Shown one piece after another: positions 57,135-64,000 of a stretch of 64,000 nucleotides of DNA. Positions within the stretch are counted from its first letter, which is position 1. Each line of letters starts with the position of its first letter. A program made the position numbers and the translations under genes. The stretch comes from Selaginella moellendorffii (Eukaryota > Streptophyta > Lycopodiopsida > Selaginellales > Selaginellaceae). Below the pieces are notes generated by a model that saw nothing but the letters and a program-made list of their open reading frames with translations, searched no databases and had not been told where the DNA came from. The DNA is taken from positions 2,282,633 through 2,346,632 of the forward strand of contig NW_003314277.1 in NCBI RefSeq assembly GCF_000143415.4, read 5' to 3'.

Positions 57135-58165
57135 TGAACGAAGGAATAGTGCCAAACTCTCAAGCATGGAACTAAGGAGTGACGGAACTGAACCATGGAG
57201 CAACTCTTGAGCACACAGCCCAAGGAGCGAAGGGACAAGAGCCCGAAGCGACTTAGAATAGTCCTGGAGCAACCAGCATCCTAATGCCAGGACCAGCATG
57301 CAAAACAGAGCCAAATGGAGTCTGGCGCTATTTCGGCATACCAGTTGCCTAACGTGAAATATGGGTACTCCACCAGCTAACATGGAATGGAACTTGGGCT
57401 TAAACCCAAGCCGGATGCAGAACAAGGACAAGCACGCAAGCGGGAGCTAGACTATGCCTCAGGTTGGTCAGCCATACTTTTTGGCTTCTAGTGGAAATAA
57501 TAGTAATGATCAATATGTGTTGCGAATGTGACTTCAGGTATCGAAAGTTACCTGTCGGCTAGTCCTTACGGACACTCTTACCTTACTGCCACAATGGCAG
57601 GAGGTTAATATTGCTAGACCCTTTATTAGTCCCTCTTGTGCTAGAGGAGTTAATTGGGCATTTCAAGTGTACTTAGACCGGACGAGCATAAGGACGGAAT
57701 TCCTACTATTATTAACTAAGTATACTTAGCTTGGTAAGGAGTTCCTGTCTCGTTTTGTCTTGCACTGGCTAGTGACAAGAACCCTCGCGTATTAAGATTG
57801 GTCCCTCAATATTGCTACATGATAGCTTACCGTGTCTGCCAAACACCCTCGCTATTATGCCCTTTGTGTTAGTCTCATTTTGGTCCCAAATGTTATTTAT
57901 GGAAAGTGTCCAGATTTGCTCATTTGGCATATCTACAGAATGTAGAGATCGGCATGAACACAATGGTGCTCATCCCGTGTCCAAATTCATAATCTAGGGA
58001 CATTCCATATTTAGTAAGTTTCGAGCTTGTCCTAAAGACTAACTCCTGATACTAATGAAGATTTGGGGTGAAAGCCCAAAGCATGTGTTCCTCAAAGGGG
58101 GGGGCGCTGTGTGGGGTTCCAAATGTATAATAGGGATAGTGGGTAGGTCGGGCATATGTAAGGAA
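57135..58165. repeat. Remainder of the older composite LTR repeat
   Basis: 57135-57480 continues the split repeat. From about 57516 (TGTTGCGAATGTGACTTCAGG) to 58165 the sequence is the reverse complement of the chromovirus LTR family (for example GGTTAATATTGCTAG and GTGTCTGCCAAACACCCTCGCTAT). So an inverted relative of the LTR lies next to the intact element. Confidence 0.65.
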
Positions 58166-58239
58166 CCAACTCGCCGATGTGTCGTAGGCTAAAGGAACCT
58201 CGAAAGCATGACCAAAATGACAAGGAGTTCATCGGATGG

Positions 58240-58500
58240 GACCAAGTCGAAGATCGAGTCCAAGACCGACTCGGAGACCGAATTCGAGATAGAGTCCGAA
58301 ATCGAGTCCGAGGCCGACTCGGGGACCGAGTTCGAGACGGAGTTCGAGATCCGAAATCGGGTCCGAGACCGAGTCCGAGGTCGAGTCCGAGGTCGGGTCC
58401 AAGATTGGGTCCGAGATTGAGTCCGAGATCGAGTTCGAAACCGAATCCGAAGTCGGATCCGAAATTGAGTCCGAGATTGAGCCAGAGACTAAGTTCAAAT
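58240..58500 (+). repeat. Imperfect 12-bp minisatellite (GAGTCCGAGATC type), about 21 units
   Basis: Units such as ATCGAGTCCGAG, ACCGACTCGGAG and ACCGAGTTCGAG follow each other with substitutions. The unit length is a multiple of three, so three frames stay open (Glu/Ser/Thr-rich in one, Arg-rich in another). It is flanked on both sides by LTR ends with G tracts (58080-58165 and 58505-58600). Not called as a gene. Confidence 0.75.
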
Positions 58501-58504
58501 ACTA

Positions 58505-58600
58505 ATATGGGTCAAGGGGTGAAAGCCCAAAGCGTGTGTCTCCCAGGTGGGGGGGGCTGCAGGGGGTTCCAAAAGTATAGTAGGGATAGTGAGGTCCAAG
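58505..58600. repeat. Second copy of the inverted LTR end
   Basis: GGGGTGAAAGCCCAAAGCGTGTG, a G tract, then GGGGTTCCAAA.GTATAGTAGGGATAGTG, a direct repeat of 58064-58145. Confidence 0.6.
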
Positions 58601-58997
58601 AACCAGTTTTGAAGGGACTCTCCAGTGGGGCTTCCAAACCGACTTGAGGTTGAGACTGGGACCGAGGGGCCTTGGGTGGGAGTGAGTATGGACTTGGTTG
58701 GTGCCGGAGGGGCCATCCAAGGAAGTGCTCAAGAGCAGCTCTCACTCCCGAAAGGGAAATCGATTGTGGTGCTCTCGGCTCATGTGGAGTGGTGCCCCAC
58801 TTGAGTACCATGCGGCTCATTGGTCCTCGCCCTTCCTAAGGGCTTGGGCCTTCCTTTGGGATGGAAGTGGGGGGGGTAGAGGTACCCATACCAGGCCGCT
58901 AGGCCACGGTGTTTCGCCCCAACGTCCCAAAGCAAGTGTTGCACTCAAGACTTGGGATTTAGAGGGTCCCATGATCAAGTCTTGTGGTACCAAGGGA
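58601..58997. other. Unassigned spacer before the last chromovirus
   Basis: GC-richer than average, with no recognisable protein. It may be part of an older element. Confidence 0.35.
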
Positions 58998-59349
58998 TGT
59001 TAGGAACCTGGAAGCTTGGTGTGCTTGGCTGCTTGTGCTTGCGGGGAGTGTAGCCGAACCTTAAGTCCAGTCTAACCTGGGGAGGGGGATTGAGAGAGAT
59101 TGGGAATCCGTGGATGGATGGCTAACACTCCGTTGCTCGTGCAGTGAGTAGCTGAAACCAAGTAGGACCAAGTAGGAGTTGGTACCATAGGCGAGAACCT
59201 TGGCGAGGGAACTTAGCAAAAGCCAAGGCAGTGTCGGACGGATAGACGAGGTAAGTTGGCAAATTGGAAAGGAAAAATTTGTGGCTTACAATTTGGTATC
59301 GGAGCCTTTTCCTCAGTTCTAGCGAAGGATAGAGGTGGATTGCTGGGAG

Positions 59350-60990
59350 ATGGCAAGGGCAGGGCGTAAGTGAACCCAGGCGGAGACGGAACCTCCGCCG
59401 GAGCTAGAGCCTCCGGTCGAACAAGAGGCTATGGATGAGGAATCCTTGCATGAGGAGGACTTTAGTGAGGAAACTTCCAAACAGGAGTCTGGTGGCGAGG
59501 TTCGGTCGTCCAAGGCTCGATTGGACGTGCTAGAAGGACAGTTGGCACAGACCAATGCCTTGCTAGAGACTCTCGTACGCAAGCTAAAGCGTGACGAGAA
59601 GCGGAAGAAAAAGAGAAAGACTGCGGATGCTGGCAGTGCAGAAGGTGCGGACCCTTTGGCAAGGACTGAGGCAGAACCAAACAAGGTCGAACAAACTGAA
59701 GTAGAATCAATCCCTCAGGCAGTTCCCAAGTACAAACCAAAGCCCCCACTGGTCTTCAAGAGAGTGAATGACTATAAGGTGGTGGAGGATTGGTTTTACG
59801 ATATGGAGGACTACTTCCGAGCATTGCGATTACCGAGCTTGGATAAGGTCCCATGTGCAAAACCATACTTGGCAAATAATGCCAAGTCTTGGTGGAGAAT
59901 GACGGAGGCCAACGAAGGACCAGTGGCCACTTGGGACATGATGAAGGCGAGGATCCGTGCAACATATGTTCCTCCGAATGCCACTCTACATCTGAGAGAT
60001 GATCTGAGTAGGCTGAAGCAGACTGGAACCATCCAGGAATATGTGAATGGGTTCTTGGCAAAGAGGATACTTGTCACGGACATGGGGGATATGGATGCGT
60101 TCCATGCCTTCATTTCAGGTTTGCAAACCTGGGCTCACGGTGAGGTGATGCGCTGGAACCCGACCAACTACAAGGAAGCGTTGGATGCGGCCATCAAGGT
60201 GCATTTCAACGATAACCTGCGAAAAGGGAACACGACGGGGTCGGGAGCCATGTTTAGCAAAGGGGCCAAACCAAGGGGAATGTATAGCAGGGGGAAATTC
60301 AAAAAGAGTTTCTCTAAGAATGAGTCCTCGGGGTTCCGGAAAGGCAAATCCGGTGGCCAACGAGCGAGTATGTGGGGAAGTGAAGCGAAAAGAGACAAAC
60401 CTATGAATAAGAAGGTCAAGTCGTATAGCAGTGTGGGAAACAACATATGCTACAACTGCGGTGAAGCGGGACACTTTTTGAGGGAATGTCCCTACCCGAA
60501 GAAGGCCAGAGCCAATATGGCCATCAAGTCGGGTGAAGTCCAAAATGAGGTATGTGATCCAGTCCCTAACTCAAAGTTACTCATTACACGAGCAACTTTG
60601 GTAAAGAGTCATTCGCGACATCTACTAGCCCTCCGAGGGAAGCTCGAAGGTAGCTTTGTTAAGATTCTTATTGACACTGGTGCTTCGGATAATTTTGTAG
60701 CTGCAGACATAGTCCGGCAAGCCGGACTAATGGTGCAGCAGCTAGGCGAACCAAGGACTATAGAGTTTGTTCAAGGTAGCCAAAGCACCAATGAGGTACT
60801 TCGACAAGCGAGAGTCGAAGTAGGGACATGGAAAGTAGACATGGATTTCACCGTGTTGGACATGGTGAGATTTGACGTGATCTTCGGAATGGATTGGTTC
60901 AATCAGTTCGTGGTAGCCTTGCATGGACAAGGTAGGAACCTTGTGGTACTGGCGAATGCCCAAGGAAGAAGATCTAGGGTGGAGGCCTAG
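59350..60990 (+). pseudogene. Gag-protease part of the plus-strand chromovirus
   Basis: ATG 59350 is followed by a TGA at codon 8 (a CGA arginine codon in related order); ATG 59431 opens a clean 519-codon frame. An acidic start and a Lys-rich coiled coil (LVRKLKRDEKRKKKRK) precede VVEDWFYDMEDYFRA, as in retrotransposon gag. The zinc knuckle CYNCGEAGHFLREC is at about 60450 and the aspartic protease motif LIDTGASDNFVA at about 60670. It stops at 60988-60990, where related elements read on into pol. Confidence 0.85.
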
Positions 60991-63223
60991 GATCTAAAGG
61001 TAGGGCAAAGCAAGGCCAAAGAATCCTGCTTAAACCTGGTGTCCACGAGAGGACAACTCACTAAAGGAACTAAGGCAGCATTTTTGTGCTTACTCTCAGT
61101 GAAGAGTGACAAAAAGACAGGAATGGAAGAAGTACCTTTAGTGATCCGACGAGTGTTGGACCAATTCCAGGATACCATGCCAGAGGAGATACCGGCGGGA
61201 TTGCCCCCCGCACGACCGATAGAACATAAGATTGAGCTGGTCGAGGGTGCTGAGGCGATGGTTCGTCCCCCCTATCGTTTGAACGAAAAAGAACTCAAAG
61301 AGCTCAAGTGCCAACTAGAGGAGTTGGTGGAAAAAAGGTATGTTAGGTTGAGCAAGTTGCCATATGGGGCGCCAGTGTGATTTGTGAAAAAGAAAGATGG
61401 ATCTATGTGCATGTGCATAGATTACCAGTTGCTCAACAAATATACAAAGAAGAACAAATACCCTTTGCCAAGGATTAAGGATCTATTCGATAGGTTGGGA
61501 AAGGCAAAATAATTCTCGAGGATTGACCTAAGGTCAGGATACTACCAGATCAGGGTAGCTGAGGAAGATGTCGAGAAGACAACCTGTCGAACGAGGTATG
61601 GGAGCTTTGAGTTTCTGGTGATGCCCTTCGGGCTGTGCAATGCGCCGGCAACGTTTTCGGCGTTGATGAACCACATCTTTGTACCCTATCTGGATCACTT
61701 CGTGGTTGTCTATATCGACGACATCCTGATCTATAGCAAGACACTAGAGGAGCATGCCGAACACTTGGCGAAGGTGTTTGAGAAACTAAGGGAACACAAA
61801 CTGTATGCTAAAGAGAGCAAATGTGACTTTGCTCAACAAGAGGTAAAATTTCTCGGGCATGTGGTGGGCCAGGACGGGCTCAAGGTGGACCCGGAGAAGG
61901 TCCAAGCGATCTAGGAATGGGAGCGACCATCGAATGTACATGAGTTGAGGGCGTTCTTGGGGCTATGCAACTACTACCGAAAGTTTATCAAACACTATTC
62001 GAGAGTAGCCCTGCCCTTCACGGACCAAACCGGAAAAGGGAAGATGGTATGGACAGCGGAATGCGAGGTGGCATTCGTCCACCTCAAAGGGAAGTTGAGG
62101 AAGGCTCCCGTATTGGCATTACCAGACTTTGGTAAGGACTTTGAGGTAGAAACGGATGCTTCGGACTTTGCGTTGGGCGCAGTTTTGAAGCAAGACAACC
62201 ATCCAGTAGCGTTCTTCTCGAAGAAGTTGGACAAGGCTCAATGGAAGTGGCCTGCCCACGAGAAGGAATTGTTTGCGGTGGTCAAGGCGCTCAAGGAGTG
62301 GCAACACTACCTTGGGAGACACTTCAAGGTTTACACGGATAATGTGGCAACGAAACACTTCTTGTCACAGCCCGACCTAAGAGGGAAACAAGGTCGGTGG
62401 GCCAATGCCTTGGCCGAGTTTGATTGCGAAATTCTGTACAAGCCTGGGAAGAGCAACATCGTGGCGGATGCGCTAAGTCGAAAAGCGAGCTTGAGGTTGG
62501 CAATATCCAGCGCAACAGCAACCTTCTGGGACAATGTGCGGACAGCATATGAGAACGATGGTCTAGCACAAGAAGTGTTGCTAAGGAATCTGGAGGCACG
62601 GGAAGCTCACCAGAGAGGTGAGCTGCCAACGGAAGAGAAAACGGGCTATGCGGAATGCAACAGACTCATCTATTACAAGCAAACGAGGGTGTATGTTCTA
62701 GAAGGGGAATTAAGGAAGGTAGCCTTAGAAGAGTGTCATGACGGACCTCTTGCGAGACACGGCGGAGTGCCCAAGACAATGGGCTTACTCAAGAGGAAGT
62801 ACCATTGGCTAGATATGGCTAAGGATGTCCAAGACTATGTAAAGACATGTCCAACATGTCAGCAGGTCAAAGCCGTGACTAAGGCTAGTGAGGGCTTGTT
62901 GCAAAGCATCCCAATTCCAGATCGTCCGTGAAAATGTCTTATGATGGACTTCATCACGGGACTTCCCCCAAGCGAGGGGTTTGATGCGATATTCGTGGTG
63001 GTGGACCGATTTTTGAAAATGGCACATTTCATACCCACCATAACAGAAGTGGATGCGGAAGGTGTGGCGAAGCTGTTCTTCGAACAAGTGGTTCGAGTAC
63101 GGGGAAGGCCGGAAGAGATCATCTCAGATCGAGATAAGATCTTCACTAGTAGGTTCTGGAGGACTCTCTTGGAACAGTATTGCACCAAGTTGAAATTCAG
63201 CACAGCGTATCACCCATAGACAG

Positions 63224-63270
63224 GTATGGGGTATTAAGTCAAGTTTGGTGGCACTAACACTTCTTGACAG
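63224..63270 (+). other. Intron 1 in retrotransposon integrase (47 bp)
   Basis: GTATGG...TTGACAG. Splicing joins ACAG to ACGGACAAACGG, giving the invariant T-D-G-Q-T. Left in, it shifts the frame and adds a TAA. Confidence 0.75.
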
Positions 63271-63687
63271 ACGGACAAACGGAAAGGGTGAATAGGCAGC
63301 TGGAGGATTATTTGCGATGCTATGTCTCGGGAGACCAGACCGATTGGGTAAGTCATTTGGGACTTGCGGAAATGTGTTATAACAACTCACCACATTCAAG
63401 TATCGGGGTGAGTCCATGGGAAGTCATCAATGGGTGAGCTATTGAAGGTCCTGTGGAACTCGGCGTGGCCGAGTATCACGAGAGTTACCTGCAATGGAGG
63501 CATTCACAGCGGAAAGACTCAACATTTGGAATCTAGTGAGGGATTCCTTGGAACGAGCTCAACAAAGGCAAACTAAGTACGCGAACCAGAAGCGCCGGGA
63601 TGTAGAGTTCCAAGCTGGGGAGAAGGTGTGGTTGAACACCAAGAACCTCAGGCTACCAAGTGGGATCAGCCGGAAGTTGACCCAAAG

Positions 63688-63739
63688 GTAAAAATGCATG
63701 TATTCCTGTAAATGAATTGATCTTGAGTTCCTTAAGCAG
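63688..63739 (+). other. Intron 2 in retrotransposon integrase C-terminus (52 bp)
   Basis: GTAAAA...AAGCAG. Splicing joins CAAAG to GTTCACGGGGCC, giving K-L-T-Q-R-F-T-G-P-Y, the usual integrase tail motif. Its length of 52 bp accounts for the frame change between the flanking ORFs. Confidence 0.75.
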
Positions 63740-64000
63740 GTTCACGGGGCCTTACGAGATTGAGGCTCGAATCGGTAAAGTGGCTTACCGACTCCGACTT
63801 CCTCGAGAGATGGGGAAGATGCATCCCGTGTTCCACGTGAACTTACTCAAGCTGTATTTTGAGGATCCGCTTCGCAAGGACCAAGTAAGACCTTTACCTG
63901 AGGTTATCCAAAGGGAAGAGGAATACGAAGTCGAGGCCATCCTTAATGCGCGCAAGAGCAAGTGACAAGGACGCGAGGGAGAGAGTTCTATGGAAGTGAA

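Larger units (their letters stand above)
61039..63965 (+). pseudogene. Pol part (RT, RNase H, integrase, chromodomain start), with two introns
   Basis: [22 protein letters not shown] (61420-61480), [10 protein letters not shown] and [10 protein letters not shown] (61710-61740). RNase H: ETDASDFALGAVL (62150). Integrase zinc finger: HDGPLARHGG then CPTCQQ (62740-62865). Core: MDFITGLPPS (62944) and VVDRFLKMAHF. At 63224-63270 and 63688-63739, GT-AG segments interrupt the frame, and their removal restores TDGQTERVN and KLTQRFTGPYE exactly. Stops scattered through the frame show it is inactive. Confidence 0.85.
58998..64000 (+). mobile_element. Ty3/gypsy chromovirus, plus strand, with introns in integrase; 3' end outside window
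   Basis: The 5' LTR ends at 59290 (GTGGCTTACA), because a primer site TTGGTATCGGAGCC follows at about 59293-59306. Its start at 58998 (TGTTAGG) is inferred from TG..CA. One gag-pol frame opens at ATG 59350. In-frame stops are at 59371, 60988, 61378, 61510, 61912, 62929, 63217, 63435 and 63963. There is one indel near 63485. The element is cut by the window end inside the chromodomain. Confidence 0.88.

Noticed and set aside
58177-58647. 156-aa ORF rich in Arg/Asp repeats
   Set aside because: It is the translation of the 12-bp minisatellite, where three frames are open for length reasons. No start context or flanking exon supports a gene.

Overview
This window is nuclear DNA of a land plant, most likely a lycophyte such as Selaginella. 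That name is inferred from gene style, not searched. The spliced genes have very short introns (about 45-65 bp), there is a nuclear light-harvesting gene of photosystem I, and Ty3/gypsy chromoviruses are abundant. Two runs of N (39853-39992 and 50105-50204) mark assembly gaps.

Layout. 1-795: last four exons of a Pumilio-family RNA-binding protein. 1164-2814: complete ten-exon D-cysteine desulfhydrase (ACC-deaminase-like) gene. Its broken, intron-retaining duplicate lies at 6908-8140, and both copies carry the same foldback-rich 3' flank. A decayed Ty1/copia element (4555-6450) sits between them. 11254-12340: pieces of an unrecognised gene family. 12589-15023: complete 13-exon DNA polymerase kappa gene, converging on a complete six-exon Lhca5-like antenna gene (16088-15020, minus strand); the two stop codons overlap. 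17588-19480: decayed Helentron-type Helitron (Pif1 helicase plus endonuclease). 19977-20302: short secreted natriuretic-peptide/EG45-like gene. 20599-21298: 700-bp hAT element with an 8-bp target duplication.

21625-26722: two related, decayed minus-strand LTR elements flank the most unusual gene here, a secreted proline-rich protein ending in a Hedgehog/intein (Hint) module (23800-24817). 27884-30784: intronless splicing factor PRP6/STA1, with a tRNA-Leu(CAG) just downstream on the opposite strand. 31-42 kb: mostly decayed gypsy, Helitron-like and LTR debris. 42960-45104: second copy of the pol kappa/unknown-gene head-to-head locus, here with pol kappa as a pseudogene. 45-49.7 kb: AT-rich decayed sequence, a SWIM-type zinc-finger remnant and a complete 537-bp TRIM element.

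49759-57129: near-intact minus-strand chromovirus with 5-bp target duplications, nested in an older LTR. 58998 to the window end: plus-strand chromovirus whose integrase region holds two precise spliceosomal-type introns.

The host genes are housekeeping or organellar functions (translation control, sulfur amino-acid catabolism, lesion bypass, photosynthesis, splicing) and form no operon-like unit. The points of interest are the Hint protein, the intron-bearing retrotransposon, the overlapping convergent stops, the twice-present divergent gene pair, and several transposons whose exact ends can be read.
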